Assembly (NCBI GenBank): GCA_026724425.1
Contig: JAIUCV010000084.1
Location: 1,296,001-1,360,000 of the forward strand
From: Erythrophleum ivorense
Lineage: Eukaryota > Streptophyta > Magnoliopsida > Fabales > Fabaceae
Direction of reading: 5' to 3'
Length of the DNA: 64,000 nt
Shown here piece after piece: positions 21,791 to 34,526 of this stretch. The position numbers were made by a program, and so were the translations under genes. The notes beneath the pieces are model-generated. The model had not been told where the DNA came from and did no database searches. It was given only the letters and a program-made list of their open reading frames with translations. Each line of letters begins with the position of its first letter. The first letter of the stretch is position 1.

Positions 21791-21987
21791 AGTTTTTAAC
21801 AGTTCTCCGATTTTGCCCAAAACGAATGTCTTCGCCTTCTCTACAACTCCTTCCGTCGAAACCGGAAGTCAGCGTCTTCGTTGCAAAGCAATGGAAGATA
21901 ATTCTCAGTGAACCAAATTGATTATCATTTAAAATGTTCTTTTATTTTCACTTCAGTTTAAATAAGAAACACAAATTCAGCAATCCT

Positions 21988-24900
21988 TCACAGCTTGCAG
22001 TACTTGTTGAACCAGACAGCAATATTGAGAAAGCTTTCATAATCCGTCTGTGGTCTGCACAAACAATCACAACACACAAAAACATGTTTTTAAAAAATCA
22101 AAACTTTCTCACAGAGAACAACAAAAATGGCAGCTTTTTTTTTTTTTTTTTACCTGTCTAAGGGATGATTGTCATTGGGAAAGACTAAAACTTTAACCTC
22201 TACTCCTTTCTCCTTCAACGCCCTCACATACTATTCAAAAACCAACAACACCGGATTAGTAAACAATTCTTTCTAAGTGAATTATCGAAAAAAAGGAACA
22301 AACTTACTTGAATTCCGTTTGATATAGGAACACGGAGATCTTGAGTTCCCAAAAGAAACAAAGTGGGTGTTTTCACCTGCAGAGGTAAAAAGCACACACA
22401 CAAGAAAGGATCATTAGATAGTTTTTCAAAACATCTTGAAAAACAGAGTGTTGTGGCTTTCTTGACCTTTGAGATGTGTGACATAGGAGACATTTGATGA
22501 AACAGAGAAAGATCTTCAGGTGAGGGAGCTTCTGTGTAGTGACTCTTGTCACCATAAGCTTCAAAGAAACACCAATCAGGTATATCTGTAATCCCAACCA
22601 TCGATGCCAAATTGCATGCAGGATTCCTTGCAGCTGCTGCTACAAATTTATCTGGCGCCTGTAGAAAAAACTGCGGTTGTAAGGATGATGGTTTTCTAAT
22701 CTGTTGCTATCAATTCAATGGTAAAGTAACTAGTACAGTACCTGGCCAATCAAGTGAGTGGTGAGAAAGCCACCATGAGAACCACCTAGCAAGGTTATTC
22801 TAGACGGGTCTGCAAGTCCCATTTCAATGGCATGGTCAACAGCCGACAGCACATCTTTAACGTCCTGTGTCGTGGAAGCTAATAAAATTAAGAAGAATTG
22901 CAGGTCACAGGGAAGAGAAATGACACTAGAGAAGCTTATAGAAAAATACCTGTGATCCGACTTTTCCAGGTAGAGACTGCAAAGCATCTTCTCCAAATCC
23001 CAAAGAACCTCTTTAATTAAAATGAATCAACCAAAAAACAAAGTTAGGATCTTCAGAAGGTTAAATGAACTACTGGAAACTGAAGCTTGTATGCTTGTAA
23101 GTGAACCTGTAATTTACAATCAGCAGATTGTATCCGACTGAGGAGAGATAGGCCAAATCCTTGGAGAAGCTGCACGGTGCAACCGAGTGAGGACCTCCAT
23201 GGATAACAACAACTAACGGATCACATTTGCTATTCTCCTTAGACTTTGAAGACGATACATATATAGCTTCAATGGGTTTTTTGGACCCTGCCATGGTTTG
23301 ATCATGTGGATTTAAGTCAGAAATTTTATCAACCAACAGTTTTTGTTTCTAGACAACAAGATAAGTGTTAAAGTACCTTCGGTAAGACATTCAGAAACAT
23401 TGCTGATTGGAACTTTTAGAATTTTAAACTGAAGAGATGAAAGCCCTGGTGCAACCTGCCGTGATACAAGCAGAAAAGATGAATAAAGGAAAAAGCTTAA
23501 CACAATTTGAATCAAGAGGATTTGGCAATTTGATTTTTACCTTCTCAGAGCATTTAAATACCGGATTTTGGATATTTGACCACTGCCATGAAGGCTTTCC
23601 AGCTGGATCAAGAACTTTCTTTCCATACTTAATTTCAGGAACACTCACTGGACTGCTAGACACTACTCAGCAAAAACAAAATGCAGTGTTGCTTCAAGTC
23701 TGGTGTGTGTTTAATAGTGTGATAGTTAGTAACTTAGATTAAAGTAATTGCTTAAATATGTTACCGGCAACAATATTATCACCATCTAGTGCAAGAACGC
23801 TCCAAGAATAATCTGAATCACTAGGGCTGACACGTGCCACTTCACCGCTGCAAAATTTTTCAAGATATATTCATCAGTTAGCACAGCTGCAGGAGGAAAT
23901 TTGGAAACTTTTTATATCTGCTCATCACTCACCTTAGCAAATTGAGGCTGAGTATTGCTCGACAACTACGCCAGTAGGAAGACAACATAAGAGTATGTCC
24001 ATCTGACAGCCACGGATCACTCAGAAGGCCAGTAACATAGAGCCCAGGGAAGCAACCGTCGTCAGGACAATTCACTACTTTAATCTGCATTATAAGAGAT
24101 TTGACATATTTTTGTTTAGAAAGATTCATGTGTTGTTAAGAAACAAAATGTGGTCAGCTCAAAGAAAGTTTAAAGCCTACACATACAGCGAGAGAAAGGT
24201 CTGTATAATCTCACCAGATCAACAATATTCGCTGACTCGGGAAGTTTCCCATCACTTGGCCAGTCGATCTTGTGCAGCGACTCGGTTGCCCAATGCGCCC
24301 CGGAATCAACAGCAGTCTTTGCGGATAAAAACAGAAGAAACTTGCCATCTTTGCTGTGAGAAGGAAAAAAAACGTAGGTCATATCAAAACGAACATGCAC
24401 AGTAACAACTAAGAAATGCTTTTAGTATATACATAACAAACGAACATTGCACATTAACATATGTTGTGAAAGAAGACTCAGTTATAAACAAAGTAACAGG
24501 GAGAACATATGCTTTTAGTACATACATAATTTCAAAAGGCAAAGGAAAGAATTTCGTTAGATGTAAAACCTGAACCGAGGGCAAAAACCGCTGCTTATGC
24601 TCTTAGTCAAGTTATGAATAGGGAACGCTTTGTTTGCATCATCTCTGAAACACAAGTAAACACAAACTCTATAAGATACATCTCTGAAAAATTATGAATG
24701 ATCAAGTTGTCTTCTAGTGAGTTATAGAGGCCACAAACTCACTTTGATTCATCTGATCCAGATGAAACGTCAGTGAACTTAATCGCGTATACAGCACATG
24801 GTCTGTTGTAGCAGTACTTAATACCAAGCTTTCTTTTATCTCCTAACCACCCGGCGAAAACCAAATACTGAGCTGACCCTTTACTGATTGGACTCCAAAC

Positions 24901-26341
24901 AACTTGTCCAACACTTATCGATCTTGGAACTCCTTTGATTGGCTCGACCTCTCCACTATCAACAGAAACAAACCATCAGATAAATGTAAAGAGTACGTAA
25001 CTGTTCTTCTCTAATGGAGAGACTGATGAAACCTGTCAACATCGATAACAAACAGCGCAGGCTGCCTTTTTCCGGCATATGCTTCTCCCCATTCCTCTTC
25101 CCAATCTCCTTGACCTTTCCAGCTACCAAAATCCTTCTCCAAAGAGTTTCCTTTCTTGTAACAACCTAGATGGTCAAATGTAGGCTTGGAAAGAGATGGT
25201 TCCTCGGCGACATAAGCAACACGAGTCTCATCTGAGTTCCAAGAGATTCCTTCAAACCTGCATCACACACACAAACCTCACTCATTTTTACTACTGCTCC
25301 AAGAAACTCGTCTCTAAAATCAGCTCAAAAGGTTCTTGTACCATCCATCAACGTATACAGAGCCATGAACTTTCACTGGAACATGGAACTCTTTCTCTAG
25401 CTGAGAAGAATTCCATATCTCAAACTTTGTAGGAGAATCGTTTTCCGGATTTCGAATCACAAGGAGCTTCAAACCCGATGGAGACGGCACAAAAGCTGAT
25501 ACACCAGTCATCTCAATGGGAAATGGCGCCCAGTGAAAGTTACTCTCTTTTGAGATATGACCTGATAACATAAACTTCCTCTTTTTATTAGCCAAAAGGT
25601 TTGCTTGACTCATAGCAACCATTGCTTGAGGACCTAAAATACAAAAAAAAAACCATTTCAAACATTCTGAAAAGTCAAGATCATCCTTTTCTTTGGTCAG
25701 ATGATTTACAATTAACTCTTCACTCTTAACATAAGTTGATTCTCAAAGTCTCAAAGTTTGGGTTATGTTATAAAAGGTCAATACCAGAATCAGAGTTAAA
25801 AATCCAAGCTTTGTCAATGCTGGGAATGCTTATGAACTCTTTAAGTATCTTTGACTGTGTGGCATACTCTTCCTCACTAGTTGGGTCTAAGCCAACATTC
25901 AATTCCTTTGCTGAGTTAGTTCCAGAAGAATCCATGGCTACAAATCTTCGAATCCAAGCCTTGCAACTGAAAACAAGTCAACCCGTAAATCTCTCTCTAT
26001 TGATTGCAAAACGATTAGTAATCAGATTCATCAGATACGATTTCCTTCGAATTCGTTAGAACAGAGCATACGAAAACCGATCAAAGAAGTGAACTTTCGG
26101 ATTGAAAACTATCAAACAGAAGATACCCATCAAAGAATAACCATCGATAATACTCAATTCGTGCGAAAGACAGAGATCGAGAGAGAAATTGATAAGAAGA
26201 AGAGAGAGCTTACGGAGATTGAGTGAGTGAAAGAGTGAAACTTCTGCGGAAGATAACGCGACGAAGATGACGATGAGAAGAGCTAAAGTCAAATCCCAAT
26301 TTGGTGGAGCAAGTGATTGGGTTAGTAAAGATTCTCGCCAT
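21988..26341 (-). CDS. AARE: Acylamino-acid-releasing enzyme (AARE), S9C peptidase, 18 exons
   Basis: Exons read from splice signals: 26214-26341, 25785-25967, 25342-25633, 25033-25257, 24743-24955, 24570-24644, 24215-24353, 23933-24084, 23765-23847, 23541-23665, 23377-23455, 23107-23287, 22950-23010, 22742-22864, 22467-22658, 22308-22376, 22154-22230 and 21988-22054; all junctions keep frame. The enzyme removes N-acylated residues from peptides and helps clear oxidised proteins. An N-terminal beta-propeller is followed by an alpha/beta hydrolase with HGGPHS, nucleophile GGSHGGF, Asp in LGTQDLRVP and His in NDNHPLD. The Met of MDSSGTN lies at 25936; exon 1 adds ~53 residues upstream in frame, rich in Ser, Arg and hydroxylated residues, consistent with a transit peptide. 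The exon 22467 donor reads AAG/GTCAAG, which is weak. It matches At4g14570. Confidence 0.93.
26214..26341 (-). other. Alternative N-terminal exon of AARE encoding a targeting-like peptide
   Basis: The ATG at 26341 opens MARIFTNPITCSTKLGF, then a stretch with many Ser, Arg and His residues and almost no acidic ones, ending at a CC/GTAAGC donor. It joins in frame to the exon carrying the conserved internal Met at 25936. Such architecture permits an organelle form from the first ATG and a cytosolic form from the second. Confidence 0.65.
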
Positions 26342-26759
26342 CTAAATAAACAAAGAAAAAGTTGAAAACTTTCGATGTCAATACCCATTAAATTTTGCGC
26401 ATTTCTTAATCGAAATATCATATTTTTCATTATCTCCCAAACTTTATTGTTTATGGTAGCAGCAATTATACATATTTTAGAATCTTTAAACACTTTTATT
26501 CAAATGTGTAAACTGTAAATGGTGCATCTGAGTAAGATTTCGTATGAATTCGAATCCGCAAGCAATAAATATAAATTCGTATAATCAAAACTGATCTTAC
26601 AGAATCAACAATCCCAGTTTTACATCTGTGACCTATGTGTATCCCTATTGTACATAACTCTTCTTTCTTTACATCGAACTTTTTGATATCTAAAAGATCT
26701 CTAAATAAAGTAGGAAACTTTGATATAAAAACCAAAAGGGTTTTATATGAAAAACAGGA

Positions 26760-27374
26760 TCATAAGGTAGGAGGAGCCTCGGATCGTTTCATGATTCTGA
26801 GTTTTTGACAAGATGAAGAGAACATGTCCCATGGAACATCACCAACCAACATCCAATCTCCATCTTTGTCCTCATAAGTCGGTACAAAACCAGATCCTTT
26901 GTATCCTTCTCTCTCGGAATATTCACCGATTGTGAACTTGAACATGCTCTCGAGTGCCTTGAGAAGCTCAGGATAGTTTTTGTACATCTTGAGATCTATC
27001 TTACGAAGATATGGAGCTCCGTCCATACTCACTTTCACATAGCTCACGTTTTTGTTGTTGTTCTTCCGGTTTGATCTCACTGGAGGCCAACCAACGATTT
27101 GTGTTCTGAAGTTTACAAATCAAGATTCATCATTAGAATACCGATCAAAAATCAAATATTTGGATTAAAAAAAAAAAGAATTCCAGATCTCGACTTACTT
27201 GGCAGGAGAAGGAGAAGATTCTTCTTTCAGGCTGTGCTCGTCGTTGTTTTGAAACTTCCGTTTGTTGCTTATGACGCAAGAAACTTCTACTTGTTGTTCT
27301 TCTGTTCCAGGCAAACCCAAACGAAGCTCTGTGTCCTTAAGGTTAAGCCCATTGTTGACTTCCTCATACGCCAT
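26760..27374 (-). CDS. IAA1: Auxin-responsive Aux/IAA repressor IAA1
   Basis: Two exons, 27199-27374 and 26760-27105, encode about 173 residues, close to the family size for IAA1 (At4g14560). Domain I has the EAR motif LRLGL (in TELRLGLPG), which recruits TOPLESS. Domain II has the degron core VGWPPVR at the start of exon 2, the TIR1/AFB-auxin contact. Domains III/IV form the PB1 region: VSYVKVSMDGAPYLRK, then GDWMLVGDVPW with acidic cluster. The exon-2 acceptor is CTTCAG. The N-terminus MAYEEVNNGLNLK differs slightly from the A. thaliana protein. The protein is nuclear, short-lived and represses ARF targets. It is oriented divergently from IAA14. Confidence 0.93.
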
Positions 27375-27519
27375 ATTCTCTCACTAGATGCTTGTAACTT
27401 CTTGTTTCAACGTGGAATATCTCTTCTTCAACTGATCTTTCTTCTTCTTCTTCTTGGTTTGATTAGATCCTTGAATTGCGATGGATTTTGCTTGTGGGAT
27501 TGTGAAACGGAGAGGGAGA

Positions 27520-27700
27520 GATAGAGATTAATATAAGGAAACTTGCTTAGAAATTAGGGTTAAAGAGAGAGATGGGGAATTATGACGTTGTCGGGAGCAT
27601 GAGGGGGCAAGTGAGAGGCAAGGGGACAAAGGTGGGACAATATTTTAGACGCGTTTCTTTCTGATTTCAACGGTCCTGATTTGTCTCCGCCAGTTGCGTA
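27520..27700 (-). promoter_or_regulatory. IAA1 core promoter region with AuxRE-like site
   Basis: On the minus strand a CTTATATTAA TATA-like motif lies about 155 bases upstream of the IAA1 ATG, and a TGTCTC element (27682-27687, plus orientation) lies about 310 bases upstream. TGTCTC is the classical auxin response element bound by ARF factors, consistent with an early auxin gene. Function is inferred. Confidence 0.4.
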
Positions 27701-30600
27701 CGCGAGATCCTAGCCGTTTCTTTCTCTTCTTATGAGTCAAAGAAGTAAAGAACCCAATGAAAAGAAAAAATGGAAAATGTAAGCGAACTTCTCTACCTCT
27801 CCTACCACACGATGACACAAGGTTGTGATTTGATTTTTCTTTTCAACTATTTGTTATTTGGTTTGCTTCAAGAAAAATATCTAATATATATTGTAGGTGT
27901 TATATATAAATATAAATGAAAAGCAAAACTTTAATACCAGCAGAAAAAAAAAAATACTGATAATTTTGAAAAAGACGAGAGAGAATTCGGATCATCGTGT
28001 ATATAAAAGTAAAAGTTAAAAAAGTTATTGTGTTTTTATAATGACATAGACTCCACACAATTTAGTTTACCGCGTTTATTAACATATATGTGTGAATCGT
28101 CCATTTTTTTATTGACATTTATAATCGTAAGCAATTTGATTATCAGTAGTTTTCGGAATTATATCGCTAGTTTTATTTTTTCATCTATACAAATTGTTTC
28201 ATAAATAAATAGCATAAAATTTAAACTTTTAAAACTAAACCCTAAATCTTCAAAAATAAACCATAAACCAAAATCCAAATATTTAAATTATAAATCCTTC
28301 AAATTCATTTTTAAAGTTTATGTTATTTATTAAAAAAATAGTATGAATGTAAAAATAAAACTAGTGATGGCATGTGAAGAAAACAAACTTATATTTGTGG
28401 TATGTTGAACGTATTCTTCTTGTTTTTTTAGTTACTATTTCGCCACGATAGTCAGATTTTTCTTTTTCAAAAACAAAATTTTGGCTATCTACCTTAATTA
28501 GGCTATCCATTATAATTAGGTTTGTACAATTATGCTTTCACAAATAAAAAGGGTGAAGACTGAAGAGTACGTAATGGACATATGGAATAATGGATACATT
28601 ACGTATGTGTCAAGGCCATGTGATGTGCCATCTCAAATAATCTATTTTCTGTTTGTTATTTATCTCAAATTATCCTAATTTATTTTCTGTTTATATTATT
28701 ATTATTATAATATTTAATTATTGCTTTAAATGGGCAATAAATTGTAACATTGTTTTAAATGGGCCTGCGGGAACACGGCCCACGTGATATGTCAAGCAAG
28801 TAATACATTGAGATTGAGTTATGTGTTGACTGGTTTATAGAATAGTTTTTTTTGTTTCCTTTCTCGAAATCGCATGCTATGTTAAAACTTGAGAGCGTGC
28901 AAAACTCAGAGGGAATGGCCAATGGGTGACACAATTCAACGGTGGACACTTTTCTGGATGTTGCGCAGACAATGAACATGCTGTTGCTCTCTCTCGACTT
29001 TGATGTGATACACACTCACTTGGTTCTCATTCCTCTTACGTGTTCTCTCTTTTTATTTATATATATATAATTTTTTTTGCTTCTTGTTATTAGATAATAA
29101 GTACTTTGAATAATAGTTAGAAAAATAATATTTTCTTAAAAAAATGTTAATTAAATAAGGTTAAACATTTTAAAATTGAGGAAATACACTATTATGTCAA
29201 GAATTTAGAGTTACAAATCGTTTAGTGGGTTACAATTTAAGATTTATGGTTTTGGTGTTTGATATTTGGGGTTAAAGATTTCGAATTGGGAATTTAGGGT
29301 TTCTATTGAGACTATTTTCTTAATTTTGATATAATTTCTTTTTGTACCTCCCTGACCCTTTGATCTCATTTGGGAAAAATTTAGAAAGACTGCGTTGTAA
29401 TAAATGGTTAGAGAACTGTTAAACTTTTTATTACTGCACGCCATTGTGGTTCACGACGTTTGGTGAAATAGATATTAATATAATGATGTCTTTATTACTA
29501 TCACAAGATGAATCAGACGTATTCCATCGATCACAAGATGTCACCTATGTACGTTGCACTCGATTCTTCTGCGCTTGATAGATTTTGAGGTTCACATGCA
29601 TTGATGCGGAAAACGCTTCTTCGCATAACTCTTTAGCGGTCCAAGATTCACGTTTCACTCTACGATTGGCTTCTACATGATACAGAAAACTTATTTGTAA
29701 CAGCTCATTTACCAAATTACTTTAATATATTATTTCGAAAATGAATATTCATTAAAGCTATACAACTACATAAATGTCGAATAACAGATGTACGTATAAG
29801 CGTGTGCATTTAATTTACAAGAAACTATGCATGTGACATGTTACAATGTAGGTACCTTTTACACTCGTGTGATTTCCGAACAAAATTTGGAATATATTGA
29901 AAATTATATGGTCCAAAATCAAATATAAGAAAATAAGAAATGACAAAAAGCTGAGCCACAACGATCCAAGTCATCAAATCACGTGTCATTTTTGAGCCTC
30001 ATTTTATAAATAACACCGGTTTGACTACCGCTACTCTTAAGTTCTAAATTGTTGAACACAAGACTTTGAAGCTAGCAATATTTTTTAGTGTTCCATTAAA
30101 CAACAAAACATAATCCATATACATTCAATGAATTAAAATTAGGGTCGGGCATGGGGAAAATACCCCATTAATTTTCAGGTATTTGCTATCCAGTTTGGCC
30201 GTTCAAGTAATTAAACGGTTTTGGACTAATCAAATACAAATAACAACTTGATCGTTGTCAAAAAAAAAAAAAAAAAAAACTTACTTGATCTAGTTAGGTA
30301 TTTCCGTATTTGTTTAGTGTTTGTCGAGATGAAAATTTCAAAATGTCCGAAAAAGTTCATCGAATTAGGTCTAAAAAAGTAATGCTAAAAATTGTGGTGA
30401 CATTCAGAACAAAGAAGATAACATTGCTAGAAGAAGTGTTTCGATAGAATCGACAATGTCCAACCATTTCATTAAACAGAAAAACAGTGGATATATATAT
30501 AAGTACCACATTTCTTTTGCTTTTTTTTTTCCTCTTTTCGAGATGAAATTTAGGTAGTGAAAGAAAACTAAAGGTTAGAAAGAAAAAAAATTATCAAATA
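27701..30600. other. Intergenic AT-rich DNA
   Basis: No element with clear ends or coding sequence is seen. A degenerate patch of aaccctaaa/aaaccataaacc words lies near 28230-28320, and an 18-base A-run at 30260. Short open frames at 28755-29015 and 29244-29444 have no family features. Confidence 0.5.
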
Positions 30601-30602
30601 GA

Positions 30603-30905
30603 TGGTGGTCTAGTGGTATTTGGGAGTCTCCAAAGTCACTAGTTCAATGGCTGACCTCGGACAACTGGAAAAATTATGGACAAAGTTCCGGAACTTCCAA
30701 AAAAAACAAATGTACATATTCGTCGTCGGAGAAACAAACTTCGACAAGTTACGAAATGGGTTATTCCACCATATTAGAATGGGCCAAATGAAATTTGAAC
30801 CACTCGGAATTTCAGATACTAACCACGTTTTAGGGTTTCTCTTTCTCTTTAAAGTTCTTATAAATAATTTTCATAAGCATTCACATGACTACAGGCTTCA
30901 ACCTT
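30603..30905 (+). mobile_element. Possible tRNA-derived SINE remnant
   Basis: The stretch begins with tggtctagtggtatt, close to the RNA polymerase III box A (TRGYNNARNGG). A weak box B-like agttcaatggc lies about 33 bases downstream, the right spacing. No clear poly(A) tail or target duplication was found, so this is tentative. Confidence 0.3.
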
Positions 30906-30929
30906 GAATCAGGAGGAGTTTTTTTTTTT

Positions 30930-31225
30930 ACGGCAAAAACCAAACCATTTATTAAAACATTGTCGCAAATAGGTTAGCCTCGAAATACAACCAATTCGGA
31001 AGTAACAAGTTTACAAAAGAGCCAACAATCCCATGAACAGGCTCATTTAGCCAAAAGAGCCTGCACGAATATTCAAAGTACGAGGAATAAAAGCAAAAGC
31101 AAAACGTTTTAAACTCTGTTTAAGAAATGCAAACTCTTCAATCTCTGCTGTGAAAGCCGGCCATTCTTCTTCTTCATTCACCATTTGAATCAGTTGAGAG
31201 CAATCTCTTTTCAAATGGATTGATG
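30930..31225 (-). pseudogene. LINE RNase H C-terminal fragment
   Basis: The minus-strand frame reads HLKRDCSQLIQMV, then EEEEWPAF, then an FAFIPRTLNIRAGS segment. These are the Asp-bearing strand and final helix of the RNase H domain in plant LINEs (typical pattern ..DCSQLV.MV....EWPAF...IPRSLNTKAD). Stops follow. A short decayed retrotransposon tail. Confidence 0.7.
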
Positions 31226-32955
31226 TGTATCGAATCAGGAGGAATTAAAAAACAAAAATAAACTCTTTTTCTCGTTGGAAATTTCATCAAAGTTTACTTT
31301 CAGGGAATCTTCCAAGATTTATATTATGGTATATTTGAATAGTAGAACTTGAGTTTTATAGTGGATATAATTGCTTTAAAACATAAGAGGAAGAAACCAA
31401 ACAATTCCTTATTATCAAATTTAGGCTTAGCGCAATGATTAATCAGGAAAAAAGGTCCACATTAAATTTCTTATTTTTTTTCTTCCTCTGATTTCTTTTG
31501 GTATTTGCTATATCCACATAAAATGTAAAATTAAACTGTGGTTTACTTAACCATGGTCACAAAAAATATATCAACTTTATTTTAAGAATTATATTACGTT
31601 GAAACATCTTTAAGCAAAGGGATGTGCTTATCTATGGTCAGCCCCTACCATGGTCCTAACCATGTCTGATGTCTCTGGTTCTACCAACATTAAGAATCAT
31701 ATTATCAATGCCAGATTCTCCTATTTATGTCAATGCTTTGTACTGTAGGACCAGTTTTATAATCCTGAGTTACACTAATTATCAAGTAATAGAAATTTCA
31801 CCACTAGGACAAATTAAATTTCACTTTCTTAAGAAAATTTTATATTATTAAAGTCTTTTTAAAAAATTATTAAATGATATTGTACGATATGCATTTTTTA
31901 TTAAATCTTTCTATAGAATTATTTTTTTTCTTTCTAATATTGGTAACAGAAAGATGATTAATACTAAACATTTTTACCCAAAATATGTAAAATATGTATT
32001 CGATGTCGTTTGTGAGATGGATAACATTCTATACTCGAAATTGAGAGAAAATGCTTAAAGTCTAGTGCCCTTGTTCGACTGTCTTTTGGTGTTATTTACA
32101 CCTTTGAACAAAGTTAATTTCATTCGTAGGACAATTAACATGTCCCATATTTTTTAGTTTGTTACATAGATGTCACGTGTAAGAACTGAATCATGTGAAT
32201 TTCTCTACCAAAAGTGTTACATATGTCTCACAATTATCAATATGTTGTTACAACTAATGACTTAATTTAGATGTTATACATCTCTTTCTACTAACATATA
32301 AGTTTGACTATTGGTCTAGACCCATGATCAACCTCACTTGGTCCACATGGTGGTCACTATGAAGTATGAAACATAATGGGTAGATAATCTTGCAATCAGA
32401 CTGAACTTGGATTTAAAATGTATGGTGTGATAGATGTAAGAATTTAATGCTCTGTTTGGCATACATATTTAAGGGTTTTATATACAAAATGCGAATTGAT
32501 TGGTAAATTCTTAGCAAAAAAATAAAAATAATAATTGATAATTAAAAATCACGTGGTCAAGTGCAATATGTTGTGGTCACAGGAGAGACCACAAGAGATT
32601 TATCATATATATCCAACACCTGTAAGTTTATGAAAAAGGCTTAACAATATAACCCGGACCATCTCATAAATCTCCTTCTACTAGCCAATCACTATTTTGT
32701 TTGAACTTGTCTTCGTCTTGTCTAGTCTTCCCTTATCAAATACTATATTATTGAACATATTGACTAATCTACTAATCTATATATATATCTTATCACCTTA
32801 GTTATATTACAATCTATTATTTGTCACTTCTAATAACATGAACAAATTTAAGTTGGATTTTGCTCATTACTTTTGGTAGTTGATAGTTCGCTTCTTCGTG
32901 TTTTAGCCACCAGTGCCTCGTGAATGCCACAGAATCATCTAAGTCAAACTAAAAA
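31226..32955. other. Intergenic AT-rich DNA
   Basis: Nothing recognisable. An accatggtc-type word recurs near 31550 and 31640. No coding sequence. Confidence 0.45.
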
Positions 32956-32989
32956 AAAACTAGTAAGCTGTTAAAAGGGAAATAGCAGC

Positions 32990-33336
32990 AGATAAAGTGG
33001 AAGTTACGATAAACACAGCTCGACCAGTGATTCAAGGGAATTAATCGGGATCTGTCAACTCAACCAAGGAATTTGATAATCCTTGCTTGGGACATGCTTC
33101 TTGAACTCGTTGAGATTTCAATAGATTTACCAAAAATAAAAACAGAGAATACTCTTCTCTCAAAGCTTAAGTTTTTTTTATTAAAAATCAACAACTGAAT
33201 ACAACTTTAGGCCTAAACAGCTTATTTATAATAAATTTCAAAAACCTAAAAACTTCTAAAACATTAAAAGAAATTTATCTTAATATTAAAATAGATAATA
33301 AAATATATAGAATATTTCCTAATATCAGCTACATCA
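32990..33336 (-). repeat. LTR (3' copy) of the TRIM element
   Basis: Matches 33913-34240 along its length, with small indels: both contain ccctaatatcagctac-type ends, actttaggcctaaac and aacttctaaaacattaaaag. The left terminus has decayed (agataaagtgg instead of tgatatagcgg). Confidence 0.85.
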
Positions 33337-33912
33337 TTCTCTCCGAGTTGGAAAAGATTCGTCCTGGAATCTTGATGTTCTCTTTGTTTCCAAAACTTTG
33401 TCTTTTTTTTTTTTTTCTCTTCCATTGATAATATCCTTTAAATAAAAGAATATTATTTTGCATCTTAATCACTTTTGTCTTCGAACCTTCGGTAGCAAAA
33501 CATGATACCACGAATTGAATGTTTTTCTTCATATGCTTTTTGATATAAAGAGACAAAATATGCACCATCTCCTTGTTTGCATATAATAAAATATGTTCCT
33601 CAACTTCCATGGAGACATCGTCTATTAGTTGATTGGCGTGGATACCTATTATTATTGCCAATCCATGAGTACCATGCACGACAACATCTCTTGATGGTTG
33701 ATATTCGTTTCCAGCGACTCCAGGGATAACTAGATCTTCATATCATTGTAAACATCAAAAATTGGATCTCCAACAATTTCTCTCAAATTTTTTGGAGAGA
33801 TCTTCAATAGAGCAAACGGATATTCATCCGTATGATAGTAAAAACTTCCAAATAACATGATATAAAAGAACAGGATTAAACCTTGATTGAGAAATTAAAC
33901 TCTGATACCAAC

Positions 33913-34240
33913 TGATATAGCGGAAACTACGATAAATACAGCTTGACCAATGATTCAAGGGAATCAATCGGGACCTGCCAGCTCGACCAAAGAATTCAAT
34001 CGCTTGGGACCTGCTTCTTGAACTTGTTGAGATCTTAATAGATCTACCGAAAACAAGGACAGAGAATACTATTCTCTCAAAACCTAAGCTCTTTTATTAA
34101 TAATCAACAACTCAATATAACTTTAGGCCTAAACGACTTATTTATAATAAATCTCAAAACCTTAAAAACTTCTAAAACATTAAAAGGAATTTATCTTAAT
34201 AATAAAATATATAGAATATTTCCTAATATCAGCTACACCA
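33913..34240 (-). repeat. LTR (5' copy) of the TRIM element
   Basis: Bounded by tgatatagcgg on the left and agctacacca on the right, giving the standard TG..CA ends. It abuts the primer binding site on its left side, which orients the element on the minus strand. Confidence 0.85.
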
Positions 34241-34242
34241 AT

Positions 34243-34526
34243 AACAATGAAAAAACCCAATATTAAGAAAGTAACAATAATAATTGAATGGCTAGAGTAT
34301 TTTGTGTATAATAGTATTAGTTCTCCTATGGCTATATTCTTCGTTACTATTCTCAATATGGCTAGTAACCCAATTGAAAATAGCAGTAGATAACAATAAA
34401 AAAAACCAATATTAAGAAAGTAACAATAATAATTGAATAGCTAGAGTATTTTGTGTATAATAGTATTAGTTCTCCTATGGCTATATTCTTTGTTACTATT
34501 CTAAATATGGCTAGTAACCCAATTGA
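34243..34526 (+). repeat. 149-bp tandem duplication next to the TRIM
   Basis: Unit 1 at 34243-34391 and unit 2 at 34392-34526 are nearly identical (shared tattaagaaagtaacaataa and tagttctcctatggctata). The bases to the left of the TRIM, about 32960-32990 (ctagtaa...aaatagcag), resemble the end of the same unit, so the TRIM probably inserted within an older array. Confidence 0.85.

Larger units (their letters stand above)
32990..34240 (-). mobile_element. TRIM-type non-autonomous LTR retrotransposon
   Basis: Two direct repeats flank a ~576-base interior. Read on the minus strand, the right repeat is the 5' LTR and is followed within a few bases by ttggtatcagag, the primer binding site complementary to initiator tRNA-Met (33900-33911). 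The right LTR starts TG and ends CA. The interior has no reverse transcriptase or integrase; one minus-strand frame of 116 codons (33329-33679) ends in an RIFSNSER-like tail that recalls gag-pol C-termini. The small size fits a TRIM or an internally deleted element that needs an autonomous partner. No perfect target duplication was identified. Confidence 0.8.

Noticed and set aside
21790..21930. Transit-peptide-like strip (VFAFSTTPSVETGSQ) after the CIPK relic
   Set aside because: Short and without a recognised parent; it probably lies in the AARE 3' untranslated region or is a small capture, but this cannot be supported.
30603..30680. Considered as a tRNA gene
   Set aside because: Box A fits but box B is poor, and the sequence cannot fold into a cloverleaf with acceptor pairing; at most a SINE remnant.
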